Source: CBDFFW01 sp965246945 (GTDB taxonomy: Bacteria > Pseudomonadota > Alphaproteobacteria > UBA11073). From it: DNA of 64,000 nt. The DNA lies in the NCBI GenBank assembly GCA_965246945.1, contig CBDFFW010000001.1, forward strand, positions 930,001 through 994,000, written 5' to 3'. Under the pieces are notes generated by a model. That model searched no databases. It was not told the DNA's origin and was given only the letters and a program-made list of their open reading frames with translations. Every line of letters begins with the position of its first letter. The first letter of the stretch is position 1. This document shows positions 14,980 to 22,980 of the stretch, one piece after another. The position numbers and the translations under genes were made by a program.

Positions 14980-15006
14980 TTGGCAGTCTTGCGCCCCGAG
15001 TGCTAA
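14980..15006. promoter_or_regulatory. CIRCE-like operator (HrcA site) upstream of rpoH
   Basis: TTGGCAGTC (14980-14988), nine bases, GAGTGCTAA (14998-15006). The CIRCE consensus is TTAGCACTC-N9-GAGTGCTAA; the right half is perfect, the spacer is exactly 9 and the left half differs at 2 of 9 positions. It ends 7 bp before the -35 of the rpoH promoter, a position suited to repression by HrcA. CIRCE is best known at groESL; hrcA itself is not in this window. Confidence 0.75.
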
Positions 15007-15013
15007 TTACCCC

Positions 15014-15042
15014 TTGTCGAGTTTTACTGTTTGTGCTATATA
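15014..15042 (+). promoter_or_regulatory. Promoter of rpoH
   Basis: TTGTCG (15014-15019), 17-bp spacer, TATATA (15037-15042). This is a good housekeeping-type promoter. CTTG followed at similar distance by CTATATAA also loosely fits the alphaproteobacterial RpoH-type consensus, so autoregulation is possible. The start codon is 75 bp downstream. Confidence 0.65.
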
Positions 15043-15116
15043 AGAAGTACCATCACATGCCCGATTGTGGGGTGTGATTTTGCAAAACCAAGAGCGTCTA
15101 AGGAGCTCGAACTCAA

Positions 15117-15986
15117 ATGCCCAATGTATCTGCCTTTCCCGCTGTCAGCGGTGAAGCGGGGTTGGCCCGCTATCTTCAAGAAATTCGGAAATTCCCAGTT
15201 TTGACGGCGAATGATGAATTTGTCTTAAGCAAACAATTACAGGAACATGGCGACCGCAAAGCCGCTCATCAACTGGTCACCAGCCATTTGCGCCTTGTTG
15301 CCAAAATCGCGTTTGGTTATAAGGGCTACGGCCTGCCGATTAGTGATTTGGTCGCTGAAGGCAATATCGGCCTGATGACTGCCGTGAAAAAATTCGATCC
15401 GGATAAGGGTTTCCGCCTGGCAACTTATGCCATGTGGTGGATCAAAGCATCGATGCAGGAATATATCCTGAAAAGCTGGTCACTGGTGAAAATCGGCACC
15501 ACTGCGGGTCAGAAAAAACTGTTTTTCAATTTGAAAAAATTGCGCACCAAATTGGACGCGACCGAACATATGGCGCTTTCGCCAGAAAACCTGCGCGCGA
15601 TTGCCGAAAAATTGGGCGTAACCGAAGCGGAAGTGAATTCCATGGATCAACGGTTGGGCGGGGCGGATTATTCGCTCAACACCACGTTGAACAGCGATAG
15701 TGAAGATAGTTGGGGCGATTTTATCGCCGATGAAAGCGCTAATTTCAGCGATCGCGTGATTGCCGCCAATGAACGTAGCTATCAGCAAAAATTGCTGGAT
15801 GAGGCGATGGAACAGCTTACTCCACGGGAGAAAGCGATCTTCCAAGCCCGCCGTGTGCAGGAAGAGCCGTCAACACTGGAAGATCTCAGCCACGTCCACA
15901 ACATCTCCCGCGAACGCGTCCGGCAACTAGAAGCCAAAGCATTCGAGCGGGTGCGTGATTGGATCCAAGAAAAAGCGGCCGCTTAA
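15117..15986 (+). CDS. rpoH: RNA polymerase heat-shock sigma factor RpoH (sigma-32)
   Basis: Directs RNA polymerase to heat-shock promoters. The 289-residue protein has region 2 (ISDLVAEGNIGLMTAVKKFD and RLATYAMWWIKASMQEYILK), the RpoH box QKKLFFNLKKLR that distinguishes it from RpoD, and region 4 with the helix-turn-helix LEDLSHVHNISRERVRQLEA. A GGAGCTC lies upstream of ATG 15117. Expression is likely controlled by the promoter and CIRCE-like site described separately. Confidence 0.97.
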   Translation: MPNVSAFPAVSGEAGLARYLQEIRKFPVLTANDEFVLSKQLQEHGDRKAAHQLVTSHLRLVAKIAFGYKGYGLPISDLVAEGNIGLMTAVKKFDPDKGFRLATYAMWWIKASMQEYILKSWSLVKIGTTAGQKKLFFNLKKLRTKLDATEHMALSPENLRAIAEKLGVTEAEVNSMDQRLGGADYSLNTTLNSDSEDSWGDFIADESANFSDRVIAANERSYQQKLLDEAMEQLTPREKAIFQARRVQEEPSTLEDLSHVHNISRERVRQLEAKAFERVRDWIQEKAAA

Positions 15987-16009
15987 TCTAAACTTATATC
16001 AATCAATTT

Positions 16010-16034
16010 AGCGCCGCTTTGTGGCGCTTTTTAT
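16010..16034 (+). terminator. Terminator after rpoH
   Basis: AGCGCC (16010-16015) pairs with GGCGCT (16023-16028) followed by TTTTTATT. It lies 24 bp after the rpoH stop and overlaps the last codons of convergent bioD. Confidence 0.85.
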
Positions 16035-16669
16035 TGAGCATGCCACCAAGCTTTTAAACCGCTGGTTTGCCACAACTGCGGCAAATCGGTGCTGGTCGGC
16101 AAATGTGGCAAGGTGAATATGTGGCCAATTTGGGGGATGTCGCTAATTTCGGTAATCGTTTGCTGGGTATCCGGCATGGGTGGGCCATTGAAAATAATGC
16201 CGGCGATGGGGATGTGGCGTGTGCGCAAAGTTTCGATGGTTAGCAGCGTGTGATTGATGGTACCAAGCTGGGTGCGGGCCACAATAATAACGGGCAGGCC
16301 AAGCGCTTTAAAATAATCAATTTGCAAATAATCGCGGGTAATTGGCACCATTACGCCGCCAGCGCCTTCGATAATTAATGGTCCATGCTGGTAATCTGGT
16401 AATTGCTGCAAACGCGCCAGATCAATTTCTACATTCTCTAATTCTGCAGCGCGATGGGGTGATAAAGGTTCTTTGAATGAGTGAACGGGCGGGCAAAAAT
16501 GTTCAGGCGGCAGGCCGGTTAGTTGCTGCACGGTTTCAAAATCGGTGGGCGTGCCGGATTGCAGTGGTTTCCAATAGGTGCCATTTGTCCCATGCAACAG
16601 CACGCTACTTACCAATGTTTTACCAACATCCGTATCTGTGCCAGTGATGATGAATGCGTTAGGTGTCAT
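16031..16669 (-). CDS. bioD: Dethiobiotin synthetase
   Basis: ATP-dependent ureido-ring closure that makes dethiobiotin in biotin synthesis. The 212-residue protein starts MTPNAFIITGTDTDVGKTLV, with the P-loop GTDTDVGKT; PLIIEGAGGVMVPI and VIIVARTQLGTINHTLLT are further family motifs. bioA, bioB and bioF are not nearby. The start ATG (16667-16669) lies within the last five bases of a palindromic repeat (16665-16751), so the element has supplied the start codon. No clear Shine-Dalgarno is visible. Confidence 0.92.
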   Translation of the reverse strand: MTPNAFIITGTDTDVGKTLVSSVLLHGTNGTYWKPLQSGTPTDFETVQQLTGLPPEHFCPPVHSFKEPLSPHRAAELENVEIDLARLQQLPDYQHGPLIIEGAGGVMVPITRDYLQIDYFKALGLPVIIVARTQLGTINHTLLTIETLRTRHIPIAGIIFNGPPMPDTQQTITEISDIPQIGHIFTLPHLPTSTDLPQLWQTSGLKAWWHAQ

Positions 16670-16751
16670 GCCAGCAAAAGCTGGCATCCAGACTGATTAA
16701 AAGCAAGCATCTGTCATCGCATATCTGGATCCCAGCTTTCGCTGGGATGAC
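16665..16751. repeat. Palindromic repeat element, 87 bp, GTCATGCC subtype
   Basis: Left arm 16665-16691 (GTCATGCCAGCAAAAGCTGG...) and right arm 16725-16751 (...CCAGCTTTCGCTGGGATGAC) are imperfect inverted repeats. The 87-bp length and asymmetric arms (GCTGGCAT on one side, GCTGGGAT on the other) equal those of the element at 25419-25505. It fills the gap between nusA and bioD and contains the bioD start codon. Confidence 0.9.
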
Positions 16752-16762
16752 GTATACACTAC

Positions 16763-18292
16763 TTAAGTATTGGGATCGCCTTCGTTTTCCATATTGGCTT
16801 CAGCATTTTCATCGGCGAACCAGCCTTCGCGCGCTTTCATGATGAGGGCATCGGCTTCGGGGCGTTTCATTTTGGCACCGACGAAATCGATTAATTCATC
16901 GCTAGAAAGATCGGCAAAGTCATCCAGAGTTTTGACATCGTTTTTGCCCAAGGCGATTAACATTTCATGGGTTAACCCTTCAAATGCCGCCAGATCTTCA
17001 GCCACGCCAACATCAGCCAATTCTTTTTGATGCACTTCGGCAGCAGCATTCAAATAGTTACGCGCCCGTTCCTGCAATTCGCTGGCGATTTCAGGGCCAA
17101 AGCCTTCCACGCCGGCCAGTTCATCGGTTTCGATATAGGCAACTTCTTCAATGCTGGTAAACCCTTCGGCGACCAATAAATGCGCGATGACATCATCCAC
17201 ATCCAATACTTCCATAAACAAGCCAGTGCGTTCGCTGGTTTCTTTCGCGCGGCGTTCAGATTCTTCCGCTTCGGTTAAGATATCTATATCTAGACCGGTT
17301 AGCATTGATGCCAAACGGACATTTTGCCCACGACGGCCGATAGCGAGTGACAATTGCTCATCCGGCACCACCACTTCCACGCGGCCAGCTTCTTCATCCA
17401 GCACGACTTTCGCGACCTGTGCAGGTGCTAAAGCATTCACGACAAAGTTTGCAGTATCGGCAGTCCATGGAATGATATCGACCTTTTCGCCCTGCAATTC
17501 ACCAACGACAGCCTGAACGCGCGAACCGCGCATCCCCACGCAAGCACCAACCGGATCGATCGAACTCTCGCGGGTATAAACCGCCATTTTCGCCCGGCTG
17601 CCGGGGTCACGCGCCAAACCTTTAATTTCGATAAGACCATCGTAAATTTCCGGGACTTCTTGCGTAAATAAACGCGCCATGAATTGCGGATGGGTGCGGG
17701 ATAGCATAATCATCGGGCCGCGCGCATCGGGGCGCAAATCGTAGATATAGGCCCGCACGCGGTCGCCTGGCTTGTAATTTTCGCGTGGCAGCATTTCATC
17801 GCGCCGCATAATCCCTTCGCCGCGGCCCATCAGGTCGATGATCGCATGACCGTATTCCACGCGTTTCACCGTGCCTATAATAATTTCGCCAATACGGTCT
17901 TTAAATTCTTCAAACTGGCGGCCGCGATCGGCATCGCGAATATGCTGGATGATGATTTGCTTGGCAGATTGTGCCCCCAAGCGGGTGAAATCAATCGGGG
18001 GCAATTCTTCAGTTAGAAAATCACCAATCGCCACACCAGGTTTTTCTTTTAACGCATCGGTTAGTTCGATTTGCTGAATTTCATGGGCTACTTCGCCATC
18101 CGCCACCACTTCGCGGTAACGCGTGAATTTTGCGCCGCCCGACCGGTTATCAATTACCACGCGGATATCGTGATCGGCACCATATTTGGCTTTGGCCGCT
18201 TTGCTCAATGCCTGTTCCAAGCCGTCAACTACTTCGCGCTGGTCGATGCCCTTTTCGCGGGCGACCACATCGGCAATGTGTAATAGTTCCAT
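16763..18292 (-). CDS. nusA: Transcription termination/antitermination factor NusA
   Basis: NusA binds RNA polymerase and nascent RNA to control pausing, termination and antitermination. The 509-residue protein has the N-terminal domain (residues 1-125), an S1 domain (about 130-200; IIGTVKRVEYGHAIIDL), KH domains with VGACVGMRGSRVQAV and LAIGRRGQNVRLAS, and two C-terminal helix-hairpin-helix acidic repeats typical of proteobacterial NusA. It is 4 bp downstream of rimP. The genes that normally follow (ylxR, infB) are missing; a palindromic repeat and bioD occupy that place. Confidence 0.97.
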   Translation of the reverse strand: MELLHIADVVAREKGIDQREVVDGLEQALSKAAKAKYGADHDIRVVIDNRSGGAKFTRYREVVADGEVAHEIQQIELTDALKEKPGVAIGDFLTEELPPIDFTRLGAQSAKQIIIQHIRDADRGRQFEEFKDRIGEIIIGTVKRVEYGHAIIDLMGRGEGIMRRDEMLPRENYKPGDRVRAYIYDLRPDARGPMIMLSRTHPQFMARLFTQEVPEIYDGLIEIKGLARDPGSRAKMAVYTRESSIDPVGACVGMRGSRVQAVVGELQGEKVDIIPWTADTANFVVNALAPAQVAKVVLDEEAGRVEVVVPDEQLSLAIGRRGQNVRLASMLTGLDIDILTEAEESERRAKETSERTGLFMEVLDVDDVIAHLLVAEGFTSIEEVAYIETDELAGVEGFGPEIASELQERARNYLNAAAEVHQKELADVGVAEDLAAFEGLTHEMLIALGKNDVKTLDDFADLSSDELIDFVGAKMKRPEADALIMKAREGWFADENAEANMENEGDPNT

Positions 18293-18296
18293 GGAT

Positions 18297-18893
18297 TTAC
18301 TCCTGTTTTTCTTTTAGTTTTGCTTTGCGGCCAGATGCCTGCTTAGGCGGTGCCGCGGTAATTTCGGGTTCTGCTTCGCTGTTTTCGCTGGTTGCGGGTT
18401 TAAGGCGGGATTGCGCATCATCAATCAACGCATCTGTAAGGATTAAACGCGCTTTGGTGATCAAGCGGAAAGGGATACTGTAGGTTGTTTTTTCAACGGT
18501 AATCTGCACTTCATTATCATTGAGACCGCCGAGGATGCCGCGAAAGCGTTTGCGGTCTTCCACTGGTAACTGCGTTTCAATTTGCGCTTCGTGACCAGTC
18601 CAATCGCTGAAATCTTTAGAACGGGTGAGGGGTCGGTCGATGCCTGGGGAGCTGACTTCTAGCGCATAAGCATTGGCGATGGGGTCATGCACATCCAAAA
18701 TCGCGGAAATATAATGACTGATTTCAGCACAATCTTCGACAGTCATCATGCGCTGTTCAATCGGCTCAGCCATGATTTGCAAGACAGGGCGGGTATTGCC
18801 GCCGCTGAGCTGCACGCGCACGAGATCAAACCCGCTATGCTTTAGCGCGGGTTCAATCAATTGCGTAACGCGCGTGACCGTTGTATCCGACAT
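18297..18893 (-). CDS. rimP: Ribosome maturation factor RimP
   Basis: Assists 30S subunit assembly. The 198-residue protein begins MSDTTVTRVTQLIEPALKHS and carries the diagnostic ALEVSSPGIDRPLTRSKDF block (about residues 80-100) with the C-terminal Sm-like domain, then a charged tail (about 155-198) of low complexity. ATG 18893 is chosen because the frame upstream (to 18938) lacks family similarity. It is the first gene of the rimP-nusA pair. Confidence 0.95.
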   Translation of the reverse strand: MSDTTVTRVTQLIEPALKHSGFDLVRVQLSGGNTRPVLQIMAEPIEQRMMTVEDCAEISHYISAILDVHDPIANAYALEVSSPGIDRPLTRSKDFSDWTGHEAQIETQLPVEDRKRFRGILGGLNDNEVQITVEKTTYSIPFRLITKARLILTDALIDDAQSRLKPATSENSEAEPEITAAPPKQASGRKAKLKEKQE

Positions 18894-18992
18894 AAGTTTT
18901 TTGTCGCGGGGCCTTGCGGCACCGCGCCCTATCTCCAAATTGTTAGGGAATACCTATAAATAAGCAGATTTTGATAAATAATGCAAGTGTTC

Positions 18993-19250
18993 TTAGCCAA
19001 AATATTTAATGGCTACCAATAATCCGCCAAGCGCAGAAATCATCGCCCCCAATTTGATAAATAAATCTTTGATTTGGTTTTGCAATTGTAAAACAGCCAA
19101 TTGCAAATCAGCTTTTGTTGCAAGATTTTCCAGATCTAAATCGCGTGCTTCTTTTAACTCAGCAACCACTGCTTCCGCTTGCTCCATAGTGAAGCCATGG
19201 GCTTTTAGCCGGTTAGCACTGCCCAGTGTATCAAAAGTGATTGAAACCAT
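18993..19250 (-). CDS. Small DUF1640-like coiled-coil membrane protein
   Basis: 85 residues: FDTLGSANRLKAHGFTMEQA, EAVVAELKEARDLDLENLAT, KADLQLAVLQLQ, then a hydrophobic C-terminal segment MISALGGLLVAIKYFG. This layout (FDT..A..LK..GF....AEA, LATKADL coiled coil, one membrane segment) is the DUF1640/CCDC90 family, frequent in alphaproteobacteria as small stand-alone genes. The family is related to mitochondrial MCU regulator MCUR1, but no bacterial function is established. Confidence 0.8.
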   Translation of the reverse strand: MVSITFDTLGSANRLKAHGFTMEQAEAVVAELKEARDLDLENLATKADLQLAVLQLQNQIKDLFIKLGAMISALGGLLVAIKYFG

Positions 19251-19301
19251 GCTTTAAATTTACCATATAATCCAAACTTGTTGCAATCAAATTTTATCTA
19301 A

Positions 19302-20060
19302 TCAGCTTTCTAATTTGGCTTTTAAGTAGCTGATAAGTGGGAATAATCCGGCCATTAGGGCGATAATAATGCCCCAGCCGCCTTCCTTATTACCATGGCG
19401 GCTGAAGTAAGCTTTATAAAAGCGCGTGAAAAAGCGTTGCACATTTTTGGCTAATGTTTCGCGTTTGACATTAATTAAACCTGCGCGGATATCTTTGGCG
19501 CGCAAAGTGGTATAGCGATCCAATCGCGCGAGCATATCGCTGATATTGTCATCGACATGGTGAATAAGTGGCATGGTTAAATCTGCGCCCATGGTACCAG
19601 TGATTTTGGCGGCGGGATGAACATGCTGATTGCCGTAGCTTTTGGTACCGCGCCGGAACAGCCGCGCAACTTTGCTCGTGCCGAATGAGCCCGCCCAGCC
19701 ATGCCGTACCAAGTGATTGCCGATATAATTATCGACCAGGATGTGATGGTAATCCGCGATGGAATTCTGAACGGTATTTTGTATTTCAAGGGCGAGGACG
19801 GCGGGAATTTGTTCATCCGCATCTAGATGCAAAATCCAATCACTGCTCACCGCGTTAAAGCCGGTAGTAAGACGTTCGCCCTCCAACGGCCAAGCGCCTT
19901 CAATGACTTTTGCGTCGAAACTTTTTGCAATTGTCACCGTCTCATCTGTGCAGCGATCGGCGATGATGATCAGTTCATTGGCAAAACTCAGCGTCGGCAA
20001 CAACACGGCCAAGCGTGCTGCTTCATTATGTGCGGGGATGACAATGGAGAGTGCGGTCAC
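19302..20060 (-). CDS. Glycosyltransferase family 2, WaaE/KdtX-like
   Basis: 252 residues with a GT-A fold: SIVIPAHNEAARLAVLLPTL, the acidic DWILHLDADEQIP motif (DxD-like nucleotide-sugar site) and a C-terminal region with HHVDDNISDMLARLDRY and a final hydrophobic segment. This resembles WaaE/KdtX core-LPS glucosyltransferases. A GT9 heptosyltransferase gene lies immediately upstream on the same strand, supporting a role in LPS core assembly. Confidence 0.85.
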   Translation of the reverse strand: MTALSIVIPAHNEAARLAVLLPTLSFANELIIIADRCTDETVTIAKSFDAKVIEGAWPLEGERLTTGFNAVSSDWILHLDADEQIPAVLALEIQNTVQNSIADYHHILVDNYIGNHLVRHGWAGSFGTSKVARLFRRGTKSYGNQHVHPAAKITGTMGADLTMPLIHHVDDNISDMLARLDRYTTLRAKDIRAGLINVKRETLAKNVQRFFTRFYKAYFSRHGNKEGGWGIIIALMAGLFPLISYLKAKLES

Positions 20061-20078
20061 AATATTTTGATAAACTGC

Positions 20079-21092
20079 TTAAGCTTGGTTGTCATCCTCA
20101 GCCCATAGGGCTGGGGATCTATTGCTGGTTTGGATCCCCGCGCTGGCGCGCGAGGATGACAGCAGTTTGTTCACAGCGTGCAAGACATTCTCCACCCTTA
20201 AACTTGCCATCAATGTGCCGGTGGTGCGGTGATTGTAATTGGGGGCGCTGATGAGTTCATCATAGGATAAATCTGTTTGCACATAAGCAGCATGTGTACC
20301 CCAAGGGCGGTAGTGTGCTAGGCGGCTGGGGCCGAAGAGGCCCAGGGTGGGGATACCAAGGGCGGCAGCTAAATGCATGAGGCCAGAATCGTTGCCAATA
20401 TATAGGCTGGTTTGCTGCAATAGCACAGTGGTTTCAGGAATACTAAGCTGTCCAACCAAGTTAAACGCGGTAGGCAGCGCCGTTGTAATAGGATTAACTA
20501 GCTCTTCTTCGCCTGGCGCACCCAGCAAAACAATTTGCCAACCCGCGCATATGCCATCTGGTTTCGTAAGTTCATTGGCTAATTCGATAAAATTCTCCAC
20601 TGGCCAGATTTTGCCACGCCAATTGGCGGTCGGGCCCAAAGCTAAAATCGGTTGATTGGTGAGTAAAGTATAATTTGGAAAGTGTACGCCAGTTAAACTA
20701 GGGGTGGGCGGTTTTTTAAAACCAACCGTGCGGGCGAGGTATTCAACCGTATGTTCTTGTTCGCCGCGTTTTACTGGCGAAGTATAACGGCGTTTACGCA
20801 GCAAACGGCCGGCCAAACTATTCCGAAAATCAATTACCCAATCAAAGCGGATGCCAATTAGTTGCTGCCATAATTGCCACCAATGTCCGCTGCGTTTCTG
20901 CTTATGCATGGTGATGATTTTTAATCTGGTAAACATTTGCCACAGCGGCGCGGCCACTGGCCCGCAGACCAGTGTGAATTCAGCGGTTGGATATTGGTTT
21001 AATAATTCTTGCACCACACCGGTAGTTAATACGGCATCGCCCAGCCGGTTGGCGGTGATTAGTAAAATATGTTGAGGCGATTGGGTGCGCAC
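20079..21092 (-). CDS. GT9 heptosyltransferase-like protein with repeat-derived C-terminal tail
   Basis: 337 residues of the ADP-heptose:LPS heptosyltransferase family: HILLITANRLGDAVLTTGVV at the N-terminus, WVIDFRNSLAGRLL, PTANWRGKIWPVENFIELA and YIGNDSGLMHLAAALGIPTL as the nucleotide-sugar site. Probably adds a sugar to the LPS core at the inner membrane. The last about 27 residues (from NKLL onwards, SSSRASAGIQTSNRSPALWA...) are encoded by the palindromic element at 20091-20160, so the original stop has been lost or displaced. Paired with the WaaE-like gene downstream. Confidence 0.88.
   Translation of the reverse strand: MRTQSPQHILLITANRLGDAVLTTGVVQELLNQYPTAEFTLVCGPVAAPLWQMFTRLKIITMHKQKRSGHWWQLWQQLIGIRFDWVIDFRNSLAGRLLRKRRYTSPVKRGEQEHTVEYLARTVGFKKPPTPSLTGVHFPNYTLLTNQPILALGPTANWRGKIWPVENFIELANELTKPDGICAGWQIVLLGAPGEEELVNPITTALPTAFNLVGQLSIPETTVLLQQTSLYIGNDSGLMHLAAALGIPTLGLFGPSRLAHYRPWGTHAAYVQTDLSYDELISAPNYNHRTTGTLMASLRVENVLHAVNKLLSSSRASAGIQTSNRSPALWAEDDNQA
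20091..20160. repeat. Palindromic repeat element, 70 bp, within the 3' end of the GT9 gene
   Basis: Begins GTCATCCTCAGCCCATAGGG at 20091 and ends CGCGCGAGGATGAC at 20160, imperfect inverted arms of about 28 nt. It is translated as the C-terminal tail of the heptosyltransferase-like gene; the stop is 9 bp past the element. Confidence 0.85.
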
Positions 21093-21132
21093 AAACTTTG
21101 TTTAATCGATTATAATGCTGATATAAAGCATC

Positions 21133-22023
21133 ATGGCTGTTCCCGTTCTCTTGCCCAATCGCGGTTTTTTGCGGCTGCGCGGGGCGGATAAGCATTTTTT
21201 GCAGGGGATTATTAGCCAGGATATTGAATTGCTACAGACACAGCCAGCGATTTACAGCTGTTTGTTAACCCCGCAAGGCAAATTTTTGCATGATTTTTTT
21301 GTGATTAATCTGGGCGATGATTGGCTAATTGATGGCGAGGCCGACCGGATTGAAGATTTACAAAAACGGCTGGTACAATTTCGGATGCGGCATAAAGTTG
21401 AGATTACTAATGAAACTGCGCAATGGCAGGTAATTGCAAAACTAAACTATTTATTTGAGCAGCACATGTTGTCATCCCAGCGCAAGCTGGGATCCAGTTT
21501 ATCAAATAATCAAGTTCGGCTGAATCCCAGCTTGCACTGGGATGACGCTAGCGTTGCAGCCTCTTCTGATCCCCGCCATGTTGAAATGGGACAGCGTGTT
21601 TATTTGCCTAAAGAGGTGGCTTTACCGTCAACCAGTGAATTTTTAAGTTATGATCAACAGCGTATCAAATTGGCAATTCCCGATGGCAGCCGCGATATGG
21701 TGTTGGAGCAGGCCTTGCCGATGGAGTTTCGGCTACATGCATTAAATGGTATCAGCCTGAGCAAAGGTTGTTATTTGGGCCAGGAAATGTGCAGCCGCAT
21801 GTTTTTCCGCGATTTGCTAAAACGCCAAAGTTATACGCTGCAATTTGCTGGCGAGGCACCAAGCGCCGGTACAGTCATCCGAAATGCCGCCGGCCAAATG
21901 GTTGGTGAGGTTCGCAGCCGTATTGGTGGTTTGGCATTGGCTTTAATCAAAATTGAAATTGCCGAAGCGGAAGTGCCAATCACACTCATGGCGGACAGTC
22001 AAAATTGCCAAATTCTAATTTAG
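21133..22023 (+). CDS. ygfZ: YgfZ/CAF17-like folate-binding iron-sulfur protein, with in-frame repeat insertion
   Basis: YgfZ helps assembly or repair of certain Fe-S enzymes in a folate-dependent way. The 296-residue protein has the GcvT-like N-terminal part (FLQGIISQDIELL, YSCLLTPQGKFLHDFFV) and the hallmark KGCYLGQEMCSRMFF, equivalent to KGCYxGQE of YgfZ. Residues about 113-139 (LSSQRKLGSSLSNNQ and following) are encoded by a palindromic element at 21471-21546 in frame, in a region that is a variable loop before the DPR..LG.R block. The conserved parts on both sides are intact, so the protein may still work. Confidence 0.9.
   Translation: MAVPVLLPNRGFLRLRGADKHFLQGIISQDIELLQTQPAIYSCLLTPQGKFLHDFFVINLGDDWLIDGEADRIEDLQKRLVQFRMRHKVEITNETAQWQVIAKLNYLFEQHMLSSQRKLGSSLSNNQVRLNPSLHWDDASVAASSDPRHVEMGQRVYLPKEVALPSTSEFLSYDQQRIKLAIPDGSRDMVLEQALPMEFRLHALNGISLSKGCYLGQEMCSRMFFRDLLKRQSYTLQFAGEAPSAGTVIRNAAGQMVGEVRSRIGGLALALIKIEIAEAEVPITLMADSQNCQILI
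21471..21546. repeat. Palindromic repeat element, 76 bp, in frame inside ygfZ
   Basis: The left arm starts GTCATCCCAGCGCAAGCTGG (21471) and the right arm ends CAGCTTGCACTGGGATGAC (21546); the 26-nt arms differ at two positions. It lies wholly within the ygfZ reading frame and adds about 25 residues without a stop. Same family as the elements at 16665, 25419 and 43161. Confidence 0.92.
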
Positions 22024-22227
22024 TTTATTTATAAGTTAATCACCTTTTTGACAGTTTTATGAAATTTATATAAAAGCCCGCAAATTAAGGAAAATGCTAG
22101 GTTTGTGAAGGAAAACGTTAATGATTGTGATGCTATGATGAACCATAGCGTTTTACTTAACAAAAACGCGGCAATTTAAAAACGTCACCAGAAGGTGGTG
22201 TTGACCTCGCAAAGCAAGGAGGGTGTC

Positions 22228-22563
22228 ATGCGGAAAGCATATTTGGGATTACTGGCTGCCATGCTATTGGGGCCAATGGCCGCACCGGTGAATGCGGAAA
22301 CAATGCAAGCCAAAGATGGCGCGGCACAAACAATGATGTGCAATCAACGTAGTGAAGTCGTTAAAAAATTGGAAACACGCTATCAGGAAAGCACGATTGG
22401 CATGGGCGTTTCATCCGATGGTGGAGTTTTGGAAATTTTGAGCAGCAATGAAGGCAAAACCTTTACCGTGTTGCTAACCATGCCGAATGGCCAAAGCTGT
22501 TTGGTGAGCATGGGCAATGGTTGGGAAAATGTGAAGCCGAAAACAATTGGACCGAGCGTTTAA
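22228..22563 (+). CDS. Small exported protein of unknown function
   Basis: A 111-residue protein with a clear signal peptide (MRKAYLGLLAAMLLGPMAAP, cleavage probably after VNAE region). The mature part, about 85 residues, has MCNQRSEVVKKLETRYQEST, GMGVSSDGGVLEILSS and TFTVLLTMPNGQSCLVSMGN with two Cys that could form a disulfide. Similar small periplasmic proteins occur in many alphaproteobacteria, without known function. A strong Shine-Dalgarno (AAGGAGGG, 22216-22223) fixes ATG 22228 as the start. Confidence 0.8.
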   Translation: MRKAYLGLLAAMLLGPMAAPVNAETMQAKDGAAQTMMCNQRSEVVKKLETRYQESTIGMGVSSDGGVLEILSSNEGKTFTVLLTMPNGQSCLVSMGNGWENVKPKTIGPSV

Positions 22564-22620
22564 TACATAAAATTTTAATCATTCTGTGCGAAAATTTCCT
22601 GATTAAACGAAGGACATTCA

Positions 22621-22980
22621 ATGTTATTTAACCATAAGCATTTAAAGCCAAATTTGGCTAAACTGCCCAAACAAATTTATGCTGGCTTTGATATGCGTGA
22701 TGGTAAAGAACTGTGCTTGGTGCTTCACAAAGCAAAAGCCAATTCGCTTTATGTTTGGACTTTGGAAAAAGAAGCACACCCTGTTTATTTACAGATTGAT
22801 GAAGTAGCCAATTTCCGAACGGCGATTGTGGGGAAATTTAAACTGGTCGCCGATGATATTCGCATGAATAATGAAGCAAATGGATTGCTGTCCTTATCAT
22901 TTACCGAACATGCCGCGCGTGAAATGCTGGCGAAGAAAGCCACTATTGGTATGCAGCAATCGGGCAAAACTATTATTTAG
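22621..22980 (+). CDS. Small cytoplasmic protein of unknown function
   Basis: 119 residues without signal peptide or membrane segment: KPNLAKLPKQIYAGFDMRDG, LCLVLHKAKANSLYVWTLEK, then a C-terminal SFTEHAAREMLAKKATIG. I do not recognise a family. A GAAGGACATTC Shine-Dalgarno-like sequence precedes ATG 22621. It ends 8 bp inside the convergent DDAH-like gene. Codon use is like its neighbours, so I regard it as real. Confidence 0.65.
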   Translation: MLFNHKHLKPNLAKLPKQIYAGFDMRDGKELCLVLHKAKANSLYVWTLEKEAHPVYLQIDEVANFRTAIVGKFKLVADDIRMNNEANGLLSLSFTEHAAREMLAKKATIGMQQSGKTII

